Shown piece by piece: positions 7,369 through 16,196 of a DNA stretch of 64,000 bases. Source of the stretch: Planctomycetes bacterium ADurb.Bin069 (GTDB lineage: Bacteria; Planctomycetota; UBA8108; UBA8890; UBA8898). A model generated the notes under the pieces. The model saw only the letters and a program-made list of their open reading frames with translations, was not told where the DNA came from and did no database searches. The stretch covers positions 1 to 64,000 of the forward strand of contig MWEK01000008.1 in NCBI GenBank assembly GCA_002070955.1, in the 5' to 3' direction. A program made the translations under genes and the position numbers. Numbering within the stretch: position 1 is the stretch's first letter; each line of letters starts with the position of its first letter.

Positions 7369-8211
7369 TCAACTCAAAAGCTCCGTTTGATGTTTCTTGA
7401 GCTGCGTCTTCAGGCGGCTGATGATGCGGGAGTGCAGCTGGCAGACGCGCGACTCGGAGAGGTTGAGGGCCGCCCCGATCTCCCGCATGGTGAGATCCTC
7501 GTAGTAGTACAAGAGCAGGATCAGGCGCTCCTTGCGGCTGACCCCCTTGAGCATGAACTCGGTGACCTCCTTTTTCCGGAGCTCTTCCTCCGGGTCGACG
7601 GCGTTCTGGTCGGGGAGCATGCTCATGCGGCTGCCGTCGCCGCGGGACTGGTCATCGCGGACCTTGTCGTTGAGGCTCGACATCGAGCGCGGCTGCGAAT
7701 CGGCGATCAGCCCCTCGAACTCCTCGGCCGACACCCCGAGCGCCTCCCGCATCTCCAGGTCGCTCGGCGGCCGCCCGAGCCGCCCCTCCAGATCCGTCTT
7801 GGCGTGGTCGATCCGGTGGGCCTTGTTGCGCACGATGCGCGGCACCCAGTCCAGCGACCGGAGCTCATCGAGGATCGCCCCGCGGATCCGCGTCGTGCAG
7901 TAGGTCTCGAACTTGACGCCCCGGGCCAGATCGAAGCCGTTGACCGCGTCCATGAGCCCGAAGATGCCCGCGCTGGTCAAATCATCCAACTCGATGTTCT
8001 GGGGCAGTTTCGCCAGCACCCGTTCGGCGATGTACCTCACCAGCGGGAGATACTTCTCGATGAGCCGGTTGCGCAGCTCCGGATCCCCCGTCGCCTTGAA
8101 CCGCGCCCACATGTGCTGAATCTGCTCCTGCGTCTGCGGGGCGGCCTTCGCCCTTGCGCGCCTGGCGCGCGGCTCCTTGCTCTTCACCACGGCAACGTTT
8201 TTCTCCACCAC
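7369..8211 (-). CDS. fliA: Flagellar sigma factor FliA (sigma-28)
   Basis: Sigma-70 family factor of the FliA/WhiG type, 280 residues, expected to direct RNA polymerase to late flagellar promoters. Region 2 reads LVRYIAERV, DDLTSAGIFGLMDAVNGFD and FETYCTTRIRGAILDELR, followed by the FliA signature SLDWVPRIVRNK. Region 4 holds the helix-turn-helix LTMREIGAALNLSESRVCQLHSRI. I chose the GTG at 8211 because AGGAG lies nine bases upstream; a second GTG follows directly. The frame is open far upstream but that part is not sigma-like. It sits after flhF-flhG and a small membrane gene. No FlgM anti-sigma factor was found in the window. Confidence 0.95.
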   Translation of the reverse strand: MVEKNVAVVKSKEPRARRARAKAAPQTQEQIQHMWARFKATGDPELRNRLIEKYLPLVRYIAERVLAKLPQNIELDDLTSAGIFGLMDAVNGFDLARGVKFETYCTTRIRGAILDELRSLDWVPRIVRNKAHRIDHAKTDLEGRLGRPPSDLEMREALGVSAEEFEGLIADSQPRSMSSLNDKVRDDQSRGDGSRMSMLPDQNAVDPEEELRKKEVTEFMLKGVSRKERLILLLYYYEDLTMREIGAALNLSESRVCQLHSRIISRLKTQLKKHQTELLS

Positions 8212-8246
8212 TTCTCTTCGCTCCTGGTCCGGGGGGCCGCGCCGGG

Positions 8247-8540
8247 CTAGGCGCCCTGCGGAGCCCCGTCCTCTCGTTGCGTAATCCTCTCCGGTGATGC
8301 GCCCGCGCCCGGCGGGCCGGCGCGCGCCCGCGCCTCGTGTCGCAGCCTGCCCACGGCGTGCCCGGCCGCCCACCCGAGGATGAGCGCGGCCGCGCCGCAC
8401 CACAGAACCGACATCCACAGCCGCTCCCGCGGCAGGTCCAACCAGGCGCCGGCCGCGGCCCCCAGGCCGAGCCCCGCCAGCCCCGCGGCGCAGGCCGCGC
8501 GCCGCGCGGCGCGGGATGCCGCCGTCCGCGCCGCGTTCAT
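8247..8540 (-). CDS. Small two-helix membrane protein between flhG and fliA
   Basis: A 97-residue protein with a basic N-terminus and two hydrophobic segments, about 17-36 (CAAGLAGLGLGAAAGAWL) and about 42-65 (LWMSVLWCGAAALILGWAAG). A hydrophilic tail of about 30 residues follows. The ATG overlaps the flhG stop as ATGA, so it is probably translated with flhG. I recognise no family. Its place in the operon suggests a role in flagellar placement or regulation, but that is inference from position only. Confidence 0.6.
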   Translation of the reverse strand: MNAARTAASRAARRAACAAGLAGLGLGAAAGAWLDLPRERLWMSVLWCGAAALILGWAAGHAVGRLRHEARARAGPPGAGASPERITQREDGAPQGA

Positions 8541-9349
8541 GCGCCTCCTTTCGCCGCAACGGGATCCTTCGGGCCGATGCGCGCCCACACGGCGGCCATC
8601 GCCGCCGCCGCCGGACACCCCGGCGCCGCCAGCGCGAAGGGCACCCGCGCCCTGACCGCCTCGGCGACATGGGGGTCGAGCGGCACCCAGCCCGCGATGG
8701 GGAGCTGCATGCCCAGGAAACGCGCGGCCACGGCTCGCACCCGCGCGGCGACCCTGTCGGCCTCGGCGCCGTCGCGCGCCATGTTGACGAGCAGATGAAT
8801 CCCGGCGTTCCTCCCCGCCTGACAAAGCACCTTGAGCGTCGCGTACGCATCCGCCACGGCCGGCACTTCGGGCGTCGTCACGAGCAGCACCGCATCGGCC
8901 CACCGCGCCAGGGTGATGACGCTTTCGCCGATGCCCGCGGCGCCGTCGATCACCACCACCTCGTAAGCGCTCCGCAGGCGCTCGAAGACTTCCCGCAGGC
9001 GCGCGCGCTGCGCGGCGTCCGGCGCCACCGCATCCCTGACGCCCGAGCCCGCGGGCAGCACATCGATGCCGCCCGGCCCGCTCGTGATGGCCTCCTCCAG
9101 CGGAACCCGGCCCCGCAGCACATCGGCGATGGTCCGCTCCGGGGCCACGTCCAGGAGAATGTCGCAGTTCGCCAAGCCGAAATCCGCATCCCAAAGCAGC
9201 ACGCGCCCGTACTCCCGCCGCGCACAAAGGGCCAGGGCGAGGGACATGTTGGTCTTGCCGACGCCGCCCTTGCCGCTCGCCACCGCGATGGCGCGGATGC
9301 GGCCGGGTGCGTGCCGCGCCAGTTCTCGAAGCCGCGCCGCCTGATCCAT
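8537..9349 (-). CDS. flhG: FlhG/FleN, MinD-like ATPase
   Basis: MinD/ParA-family ATPase that limits flagellar number by opposing FlhF, 270 residues. The deviant Walker A is GKGGVGKTN (about residues 26-34), followed by LLWDADFGLANCDILL and VVVIDGAAGIGESV, as in FlhG. LLVTTPEVPAVADAYATLKVL is the conserved nucleotide-contact stretch. The N-terminal DQAARLRELA corresponds to the DQA(E/S)xLR activation motif with which FlhG stimulates the FlhF GTPase. The ATG lies one base after the flhF stop, and its own stop overlaps the next gene. Function by family is well established. Confidence 0.93.
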   Translation of the reverse strand: MDQAARLRELARHAPGRIRAIAVASGKGGVGKTNMSLALALCARREYGRVLLWDADFGLANCDILLDVAPERTIADVLRGRVPLEEAITSGPGGIDVLPAGSGVRDAVAPDAAQRARLREVFERLRSAYEVVVIDGAAGIGESVITLARWADAVLLVTTPEVPAVADAYATLKVLCQAGRNAGIHLLVNMARDGAEADRVAARVRAVAARFLGMQLPIAGWVPLDPHVAEAVRARVPFALAAPGCPAAAAMAAVWARIGPKDPVAAKGGA

Positions 9350-9350
9350 G

Positions 9351-10580
9351 CTAGCCTCCGTTGAGCAGCAAGTCGGCGATGCGCTGCGGGTCCGCGGCCT
9401 CGATGTCGTCGGGCACGTTTTGGCCGTTGGTCAAGAAGCTGACGGGCCGCGCGGCATGGGCCACGGCCGAGAGGATCACGCCGCGACCTTGGGTCTCGTC
9501 CAGCTTCGTGAGCACGAGGTCGCGGAAACCCACCCGCGCGAAGCGGTCGATCGACCGGCGCAGCGTCTTGGAGCTGGCGGTGGCGCTTAAAACCAGGCTG
9601 ACCTGCGCCTCGGGCGCGGCGCGCACGAAGGCCGTGAGCTCGCCCAGGCGCAGCTCGTCCGCCGGGCTGCGGCCCGCCGAATCGATCAAGATGCGCTCGC
9701 AGGCCGCCAGTGAGTCGATGGCTTCCCGCAACCCCGGCGGGTCGGTCGCCACCTTGAGCTCCAGGCCGATGATGTCGGCGTACTTCCTGAGCTGGTCCAC
9801 CGCCGCGATCCTGAAGGTGTCCAGGGTGATCAAGGCCACGTGCCGGCCCGAGCTGTAACGCTCCCGCGCCGCGAGCTTGGCGATCGTCGTGGTCTTGCCC
9901 ACGCCCGTCGGCCCCGCGAAAATCGTGACGCGCCCCGCGGGAGCCGCCGGAGGCGGCGCCAGCTCCTCGATGAAGCGCGCCATATGCGCCGCGAGGAACC
10001 CCCGCAGGGCGGCCTCGTCCATGCCCTCCTCGGGGAGGACGGCGCGGTCCAGGCGCGCGATGAGCTGCCGTGCCAGATCATCCTCGACATCGCGCTCTCT
10101 GAGGAGCGCGTACGCCTCCTCGAGGGTCTGATGGCCCCAAGGCGGCCCCTCGCTCCGGCGGAGCAAGTGCTGCACCTCGCCGCTGAGCTGCTCCAGCGCG
10201 AGCCCGATCTCGTTGAGACGCCGATCGATCGCCGACGGCGCGCGTTCGGACGCCGCGGCCGGCCGTCCGGCCGCGGCGGGCCCGGGCGGGGATGCGGCGA
10301 GCGCCTCGGGCGGCGCCTCCGCCGCGTCCGGCGCGAAAGGCCCCGCCGCGGGCGCGGCGGCCGAAGCCCGCGGCGCCTGCCCGCGCAGCTCCATGAGCCG
10401 CTCGGCCCGGGTCTTGGTCTCCGTGACATAGACCTCGACGACCTGCTTGCCGCCGAGGCCGAGCACGCCGCCGCGCTGGAACGTGCGCGTGCCGACGATC
10501 AGCGCATCGTCCCCGTACGCCGTGCGCACCTTGGCCAGGGCCTCGCGGTACGACTCAGCCTCGATCTTGCGTAGATTCAA
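9351..10580 (-). CDS. flhF: FlhF, SRP-like GTPase for flagellar placement
   Basis: SRP-type GTPase that sets the polar position of the flagellum, 409 residues. The N-terminal B domain starts MNLRKIEAESYREALAKVRTAYGDDALIV, the usual FlhF opening, followed by an Ala/Pro-rich linker (about 60-125). The N and G domains follow. G1 is GPTGVGKTTTIAKLA, then DTFRIAAVDQLRKYADI, a DSAGRSPADE switch and LTKLDETQGRG, which includes the TKLDE base-recognition motif. It starts 49 bases after the flhA stop and is followed by flhG one base after its stop codon. Confidence 0.95.
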   Translation of the reverse strand: MNLRKIEAESYREALAKVRTAYGDDALIVGTRTFQRGGVLGLGGKQVVEVYVTETKTRAERLMELRGQAPRASAAAPAAGPFAPDAAEAPPEALAASPPGPAAAGRPAAASERAPSAIDRRLNEIGLALEQLSGEVQHLLRRSEGPPWGHQTLEEAYALLRERDVEDDLARQLIARLDRAVLPEEGMDEAALRGFLAAHMARFIEELAPPPAAPAGRVTIFAGPTGVGKTTTIAKLAARERYSSGRHVALITLDTFRIAAVDQLRKYADIIGLELKVATDPPGLREAIDSLAACERILIDSAGRSPADELRLGELTAFVRAAPEAQVSLVLSATASSKTLRRSIDRFARVGFRDLVLTKLDETQGRGVILSAVAHAARPVSFLTNGQNVPDDIEAADPQRIADLLLNGG

Positions 10581-10629
10581 CGCGCTTCCTCCCTGCCCCG
10601 GGGCGCCGCGCGCGGCGCTCCCGGCGGCC

Positions 10630-12726
10630 TCACACCTTCACCGCCGCATTGCCGGCCACGACAACCTCCACATCCGGAGCTACCTCGCCCAGCGCCAATA
10701 CCGCGACATCCGGGATCCGCGCCGCCAGCAGCGCGCGAAGCCGAAAACGGATCTGCGGCGCGCAGAGCACCACGGGCGGGCGCCCCTGCGCGACGACCGC
10801 CATCAGCTTGTCGCCGACCTCGGCGCAGATCGCGGCCGCCACCTCCGGGCTAAGCGCCAAGCTCGACCCGCGCTCCGAGCGTTCGATGGCCTGATCGATG
10901 AACTCCTCCATGTTGGGGTCGAGCGTCACGGCGTGCAGCCTGCCCTCCGCATCCAGGAGGCCTTTGCAGATCGCCCGGCCGAGGGCGTGCCGCGCGTATT
11001 CGCTCAACACCTCCGGATCCTTGCTGCGCGGCGCCCAGTCGGCCAGGGCCTCGAAGATCGTCTCCAGGTCGCGGATGGAAACCCCTTCGCGGAGCAGAAG
11101 CTGCAGCACCTTCTGCACCTGCCCCGTCTTGAGCTGGTCGGGGACGACCTCGCAGACGACGGCGGGCGACTTCCGCCTGAGGCGCTCGATCAGCCCCGCG
11201 ACCTCCTCGCGCGTGAGGAGCTCGGCCGCGTGGCGCCTGAGCAACGCCGCCAGGTGCGTCGCCATGACGCTGGTCGCATCGACAACGGTGTAGCCCAGCG
11301 CCTCGGCGCGCCCCACGTCCTGCCGCGCGATCCAGACGGCCTTCAGGCCGAACGCCGGATCCGTGGTCTCCTTGCCCGCCAGGGGCTCCAGGTCGTCGCG
11401 CGCCGCCATGGCCAGGTAGCGCTCCGGCTCGAGCTCGCCCCGGGCGATCGGCACGCCCCTGAGCTTGACGGCGTACTGCCGAGGCTCCAGGCGCATGTTG
11501 TCCCTGATCCGCACCGAGGGCGCCACGAAGCCGAGCTCCATGGCGATCTTCTCCCGGATCGCGCCGATGCGCCCGGGCAGCTTGCCCGCGCCCTCCACGA
11601 GGTCGATGAGCCCGTACCCGACCTCGATCTCGATCTGGTCCAGCGCCAGGGCGCGCTCCTTCACGGACTCCGGTTCGCGCGTCTTGTCCAGGGGCGCCGG
11701 CGCCGGCGCGGAGGCCTCCCGCTTCGCTCGCGCCAGGAGCCAGCCCGCGCCGCCGCACGCCGCCGCGAGGGCCAGCAGCACCGGCGCCGGCAGGCCCGAC
11801 GGCAGGAGCACGAGCAGGAAACCCGCCGTAATGAAGAGGCTCTTCGGCGAGGACAAGAGCTGTCGGGCCAGATCCCTGCCGAGGTTCGCGCGCGCCGTGC
11901 TGCGCGTGACGATCAGGCCCGCCGCGAGGCTCACGACGAGGGCCGGGACCTGGGTGACCAGGCCGTCGCCGATGGTCAGCTTCGTGAAGAGATCGGTCGC
12001 CTCGCGGATCGTCATGCCGCGCTGCAGAATGCCGATGGCCAGTCCGCCGATAATGTTCGCCAGCACGATGATGATGCCGGCGATGGCGTCGCCGCGGATG
12101 AACTTGCTCGCGCCGTCCATGGCGCCGTAGAAGTCCGCCTCCCGCACCACTTCCTCGCGCCGGCGGCGCGCGGTCTCCTCGTCGATCAGGCCGGCGTTCA
12201 GGTCGGCGTCGATGCTGAGCTGCTTGCCGGGCATGGCGTCCAGCGTGAAGCGCGCGCCGACCTCGCTGATGCGCGTGGCGCCCTTCGTGATCACGACGAA
12301 CTGGACGACCACGATGATGGCGAACACCGCCGCGCCGACCACCAGGTTGTCGCCGGCCACGAAGAGCCCGAAGGCGCGGATCACCTTGCCCGCGGCGAAC
12401 AGGGCGTCCGGCCCCGGCTGGGTCGCGCCCAGGATCAGGCGCGTCGTCGCGATGTTGAGCGCGAGGCGGTAGAAGGTCGTCAGGAGGAGCAGGGAAGGGA
12501 ACGCCGAAAACTCCAGGGGCTTGGGCACGTAAATGCTCGTCAGGAGAATCACGAGGGAGAGGGCGAAGTTCAGGACCAGCGCCAAGTCCATCAGCGCCGG
12601 CGGAAGCTGGACCACCACGAGCAGGAGCGCGGCGATGAGCAGCACCGCCAGCCCCAGATCGACGTGCCGCTCGGTGTAGCCGAGCAGGCCGACCTCCCCG
12701 CCGTACGTCCCCCGCGCACCCGCCAT
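10630..12726 (-). CDS. flhA: FlhA, flagellar export gate protein
   Basis: Inner-membrane component of the flagellar type III export gate, 698 residues, a normal length. The first third has about eight membrane segments beginning DLGLAVLLIAALLLVVVQLP, with the conserved FHIPEP-family stretches LEFSAFPSLLLLTTFYRLALN and GDNLVVGAAVFAIIVVVQFV. The cytoplasmic nonamer-forming domain fills the C-terminal half and includes LLRRHAAELLTREEV and the ending APDVEVVVAGNAAVKV. The ATG at 12726 follows the flhB stop by two bases; a GTG two codons earlier is an alternative. The open frame upstream of it is a shadow of flhB. Confidence 0.95.
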   Translation of the reverse strand: MAGARGTYGGEVGLLGYTERHVDLGLAVLLIAALLLVVVQLPPALMDLALVLNFALSLVILLTSIYVPKPLEFSAFPSLLLLTTFYRLALNIATTRLILGATQPGPDALFAAGKVIRAFGLFVAGDNLVVGAAVFAIIVVVQFVVITKGATRISEVGARFTLDAMPGKQLSIDADLNAGLIDEETARRRREEVVREADFYGAMDGASKFIRGDAIAGIIIVLANIIGGLAIGILQRGMTIREATDLFTKLTIGDGLVTQVPALVVSLAAGLIVTRSTARANLGRDLARQLLSSPKSLFITAGFLLVLLPSGLPAPVLLALAAACGGAGWLLARAKREASAPAPAPLDKTREPESVKERALALDQIEIEVGYGLIDLVEGAGKLPGRIGAIREKIAMELGFVAPSVRIRDNMRLEPRQYAVKLRGVPIARGELEPERYLAMAARDDLEPLAGKETTDPAFGLKAVWIARQDVGRAEALGYTVVDATSVMATHLAALLRRHAAELLTREEVAGLIERLRRKSPAVVCEVVPDQLKTGQVQKVLQLLLREGVSIRDLETIFEALADWAPRSKDPEVLSEYARHALGRAICKGLLDAEGRLHAVTLDPNMEEFIDQAIERSERGSSLALSPEVAAAICAEVGDKLMAVVAQGRPPVVLCAPQIRFRLRALLAARIPDVAVLALGEVAPDVEVVVAGNAAVKV

Positions 12727-12728
12727 GC

Positions 12729-13823
12729 TCACGCCACCCTTTCCCGCCGCGGCGCGCCGGACATGCGCCGCACGTAAGCCAGGACCTCCGCCACGCCTTC
12801 GTAAAGCTGCCGCGGAATCTCGTGGCCGATCGCCGCCAGCGTGTAGAGCGCCCGCGCCAGCGGCGGCCGCTGCACCACGGGCACGCCCGCCGCGACCGCC
12901 GCCTCCCTGATCCGCCCCGCCGGCGCGCCCTCGCCCTTGGCCACGACGCGCGGCGCCGCGTCGGCGCCCTCGTCGTACGCGAGCGCGACGGCGTACTCCG
13001 ACGGGTTCGTCACCACCACGTCCGCCGCGGGCACATCCCTGAGACAGCGCTGGAACGCGATCTGCCGCTGGATCCGCCGGCGGCGCTCCTTGATCTTGGG
13101 ATCGCCCTCCAAGCGCCGCATCTCCTCGCGCACCTCCAGCTTCGTCATGCGCAGATCGGCCTCGTGCCGCCACCGCCGGTAGCCGTAATCGAGCACCGCG
13201 AGGAGACACAGGGCGGCGCCGCAGGCGATCCCGAGTTCGCAGGCGGCCCGGTTCGCCCGCGCGAGCGCGCCGCCGAGGTCCTCGCCGAAGAAGGCGAAAA
13301 GCGGCGCCCCGCGGCTAGGATCGACGTGGCGCGCCAGAACGAAGTACACCACCGCGGCAAGGCACCCGATCTTGAGGATGCCCATGACCGTGCGCGCGGC
13401 GCCATGGGGGCCGAGGAGGCGCCTGAGGCCGCGGCCGGGGCTGATGCGTCCGATATCCGGCCGCACGAGTTCGCCCGCCCAGAGGGGTCCGACCTGCAGG
13501 AAGTTCCCGAGGAAGGCGAGGAACACCGTCACGAGCACGAAAGGCGCCAGCGCCGCCGCGGCGGCGAGGGCCGACCGCGTGATGAGCGCCGACGCGCCCG
13601 CCGCCGTCAAATCCGGCGCGCCGGCGCCGCCCCAGCCCGCGCGCACGAGGCGCGCCGCGGCCGCGGCCATGCGCTCGCCCCACAGGAGCAGCGCGGCGAA
13701 AGCGCCCAGAAGCAGCACGCCCGCGGCCAGATCGGCGCTGCGCGCCACCTGCCCCCGTTCGCGGGCCTCCTGGCGCTTGCGCGGCGTCGCGCGCTCGGTG
13801 CGTTCGCCGAAGTCCTCAGCCAT
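12729..13823 (-). CDS. flhB: FlhB, export gate specificity switch (NPSE variant)
   Basis: Flagellar type III export protein that controls the switch from rod/hook to filament substrates, 364 residues. The N-terminus MAEDFGERTERATPRKRQEARERGQVARS is typical, followed by four membrane helices and the linker MTKLEVREEMRRLEGDPKIKERRRR. The cytoplasmic domain has VVVTNPSEYAVAL, where most FlhB proteins have NPTHYAVAL. The cleavage site is thus N273-P274-S275-E276: Asn and Pro are kept, Thr is Ser, and the conserved His is Glu. Autocleavage between Asn and Pro may be slower or absent. It starts three bases after the fliR stop. Confidence 0.93.
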   Translation of the reverse strand: MAEDFGERTERATPRKRQEARERGQVARSADLAAGVLLLGAFAALLLWGERMAAAAARLVRAGWGGAGAPDLTAAGASALITRSALAAAAALAPFVLVTVFLAFLGNFLQVGPLWAGELVRPDIGRISPGRGLRRLLGPHGAARTVMGILKIGCLAAVVYFVLARHVDPSRGAPLFAFFGEDLGGALARANRAACELGIACGAALCLLAVLDYGYRRWRHEADLRMTKLEVREEMRRLEGDPKIKERRRRIQRQIAFQRCLRDVPAADVVVTNPSEYAVALAYDEGADAAPRVVAKGEGAPAGRIREAAVAAGVPVVQRPPLARALYTLAAIGHEIPRQLYEGVAEVLAYVRRMSGAPRRERVA

Positions 13824-13826
13824 GCG

Positions 13827-14651
13827 CTACCCGCCTCGCGTGTAGGCCAGGAGCCCCCTGGCGTCCCAGAGCATGCGCTCGATCCCCTCGCGCATCAGGT
13901 CCACGACAAAGGGAAGCGCGAGATACAGCAGCCACAGACAGACGAGGGCCTGCAGCCCGAATCCGAACAAGAACACGTTGATCTCGGGGACCGCGCGGGA
14001 CACGAACGCGAGGCCCACCGTCACCAGCAGGACGCCGAGCATCGCCGGCAGGACGATGCGCAGCCCGAGCTGCCACATGGTGCTCCCCAAGCCCAGCACG
14101 AGCTGCTCGCCCACCCGGTCCCACTGGAGCGTCGCGCCCACGGGCACCGAATTGAAGCTCTGCCCCACCACGGCCACCAGTTCCAGGTGCAGGTTCGCCC
14201 CGAGAAACACCCCCAAGGCGATCAGGTACTTGAACTCCGCCAGCGCGGACCCGCCCGCGCCCGAGAGAGGATCGAGGATGGCGCCGAGCGAAAGCCCCGC
14301 CTGCTGGGCGAGCGCCTGCCCCGCCCACTGGACCGCGGCGAAGAAAAGATCCACCGCGAGGCCGAAGATGTACCCGATGGCGAACTCGCTCGCCGCGAGG
14401 ACCGCAATCCCCGGCAGCCGCCGGCTCCAGGCCAGAACCGTTTCCGCGGGGGGCGGGAGGAGCGGCAGGACGCACAGCGCGAGCAGCATCGCCGCCCACG
14501 CCTTCGCCCTGGCCGGCACGGCGCCGGCGCCGAAGAACGGCGTCGCGGCCAACACCCCGGCAAAGCGCGCCAGCACCAGCGCGAAGACCACGAGCTTCAG
14601 CGCCGCGTCGGCGGGAAGCGCAAGAATGAGCGCGTCCAGGCTTGACCACAT
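13827..14651 (-). CDS. fliR: FliR, flagellar export gate membrane protein
   Basis: Multi-pass membrane protein of the FliP5Q4R1 export gate, 274 residues. It has about six hydrophobic helices, starting with LKLVVFALVLARFAGVLAATPFFGAGAVP. The regions WAGQALAQQAGLSLGAILDP and HLELVAVVGQSFNSVPVGA match the conserved loops of FliR. The stop is three bases before flhB, the standard fliR-flhB order. The ATG codes for MWSSLDALILALP, with no alternative start of note. Confidence 0.93.
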   Translation of the reverse strand: MWSSLDALILALPADAALKLVVFALVLARFAGVLAATPFFGAGAVPARAKAWAAMLLALCVLPLLPPPAETVLAWSRRLPGIAVLAASEFAIGYIFGLAVDLFFAAVQWAGQALAQQAGLSLGAILDPLSGAGGSALAEFKYLIALGVFLGANLHLELVAVVGQSFNSVPVGATLQWDRVGEQLVLGLGSTMWQLGLRIVLPAMLGVLLVTVGLAFVSRAVPEINVFLFGFGLQALVCLWLLYLALPFVVDLMREGIERMLWDARGLLAYTRGG

Positions 14652-14666
14652 CCGGCGTCCGTTTCC

Positions 14667-14942
14667 TCAGAAACTCTCGGGCAGCTTCATGAAGACTTCG
14701 TGGGTGTAGTCCACCAACACCCGCAGCATCCACGGCATCAGAATCAGCAGCGTCCCCGTGATCGCGAGGATTTTGGGGACGAAGGACAGCGTCTGCTCCT
14801 GAATCTGCGTCACCGCCTGAAGCAGGCTCACGGCCAGACCCACGATCAAGCCGGCGGCCAGGAGCGGCAGCGACAGCGCCAGCGCCGTCCAGAGCGCGGT
14901 CCGCCCCGCCTCCACCGCGAATTCAAGCGCGTCGCCTTCCAT
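14667..14942 (-). CDS. fliQ: FliQ, flagellar export gate membrane protein
   Basis: A 91-residue protein with two membrane hairpin helices, part of the FliPQR export pore. The signature LPLLAAGLIVGLAVSLLQAVTQIQEQTL is followed by FVPKILAI, both characteristic of FliQ. It is separated from fliP by 19 bases and from fliR by 15, keeping the usual fliP-fliQ-fliR order. Confidence 0.93.
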   Translation of the reverse strand: MEGDALEFAVEAGRTALWTALALSLPLLAAGLIVGLAVSLLQAVTQIQEQTLSFVPKILAITGTLLILMPWMLRVLVDYTHEVFMKLPESF

Positions 14943-14961
14943 GCCTTCGATCGCTCCTCTC

Positions 14962-15657
14962 TCAGCCCGTCATGAAGCTCTCCGCCACCTTGCCGATCAC
15001 GAGCCCCCAGCCGTCGACGAGGACGAAAAGGAGGATTTTGCAGGGCAGCGAGACCAGCACGGGGGGCAGAACGAGCATTCCCATGGAGACCAGCACCGAG
15101 GCGACCATGAGATCGATGACCAGGAACGGCAGGTAGATCAAGAAACCCATGGTGAAGGCGCGCTTGAGCTCGCTGGTCATGAACGCCGAGACGACGACGT
15201 GCGTTTCGATGTCCTGGAGCCTGAGCGCCGAATCGGTCTGCCGCCCCGCGAGGCGCAGGAACGTGTCCAGATCGGCGCGCGCCATGTGCGCGAACATGAA
15301 CCGGCGCACCGGCTTGGCGACGGCCGCGAGCGCGTCCTCCTCCGACTTGCGGTAATCGAGGTACGGCTCGACGCCCTCGCGCCAGGCCTCGGTCCAGGTC
15401 GGCGCCATGATCATGAAGGTGAGGAAAAGCGCCAGGCCCACGATCACCTGGTTCGGCGGCAAGTCTTGCGTGCCGAGCGCGCGCCGCACGAAGGAGAGCA
15501 CGATCGAGATGCGGATGAACGAGGTCGTCATGAGGACAATCGAGGGCAGGATCGTCAGGGCGGTGATGATGATGACCAGCCTGAGCGTCGCGGAGAGCGT
15601 CTCTCCGCCGCCGAGCAGGTCGCGCACCGTGTTCGCCGCCAGGACGGGGCAGATCAT
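14962..15657 (-). CDS. fliP: FliP, flagellar export gate membrane protein
   Basis: Core subunit of the export pore, 231 residues. It has LRLVIIITALTILPSIVLMTTSFIRI, then LGTQDLPPNQVIVGLALFLTFMIMAP and, late, FLIYLPFLVIDLMVASVLVSMGM, all FliP hallmarks. The ATG at 15657 overlaps the fliO stop as ATGA. The mature-like N-terminus lacks the cleavable signal peptide that FliP has in enterobacteria, as in several other phyla; upstream in-frame sequence is not signal-like. Confidence 0.94.
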   Translation of the reverse strand: MICPVLAANTVRDLLGGGETLSATLRLVIIITALTILPSIVLMTTSFIRISIVLSFVRRALGTQDLPPNQVIVGLALFLTFMIMAPTWTEAWREGVEPYLDYRKSEEDALAAVAKPVRRFMFAHMARADLDTFLRLAGRQTDSALRLQDIETHVVVSAFMTSELKRAFTMGFLIYLPFLVIDLMVASVLVSMGMLVLPPVLVSLPCKILLFVLVDGWGLVIGKVAESFMTG

Positions 15658-16196
15658 GCGCGCGCCTCCCCCCGCAGCTTGTGCCGCCACCGGTCCAGCG
15701 CCTTGCGGAGCTGCGCCACGGGCTCGCACGCCCGCGCCGCCGGCTTCGAAGCGCCGTCCCGTTCCAAGGCGTTCTCAAACTCCTCGCTGAAGGCCCCGTC
15801 GAACTGGAGCACCTCCTCCGGGCGCGCGAACTCCGCCAGCGTCCGCACATCCTGGCCCATGCCGAGGAGCAGGATGCGGTTGCGGATGCGCACCAGGGCC
15901 AGAGTGTGCTTGGGCGAGACGTAGGCGGTCTCCAGGACTTTCACGTTGCGGCCCCGGAGAACGCGCCGCCCGCCCCGCAGGCGCCGGCAGAGGAAGTACA
16001 GCCCGCCCGCGGCCCCGACCAGGAGCAGCGTGACGCCGAGGAGCCGCGCGATGTCCGGCGCGCCGGGATCCGCCGCCGCGGCCCCCCGCGCCTCCCCGTG
16101 ATACTCGGCAACCGTCATGCCCTCGTCGATGGGCTCGGCGGCGCCGGTCCAGGCCGCCAGGCCGATCACCGCCGCGGCGATTCGCTTCGCCCTCAC
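15654..16196 (-). CDS. fliO: FliO-like flagellar biosynthesis protein
   Basis: A 180-residue membrane protein at the fliO position. The N-terminus (MRAKRIAAAVIGLAAWTGAAEP) looks like a signal peptide. A transmembrane helix follows at about 49-70 (ARLLGVTLLLVGAAGGLYFL). The cytoplasmic part has the FliO pattern GRNVKVLETAYVSPKHTLALVRIRNRILLLGMG. FliO helps assemble the FliP ring. GTG start overlaps the fliJ stop as GTGA, and its own stop overlaps fliP as ATGA. The C-terminal 60 residues are basic and not conserved. Confidence 0.85.
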   Translation of the reverse strand: MRAKRIAAAVIGLAAWTGAAEPIDEGMTVAEYHGEARGAAAADPGAPDIARLLGVTLLLVGAAGGLYFLCRRLRGGRRVLRGRNVKVLETAYVSPKHTLALVRIRNRILLLGMGQDVRTLAEFARPEEVLQFDGAFSEEFENALERDGASKPAARACEPVAQLRKALDRWRHKLRGEARA

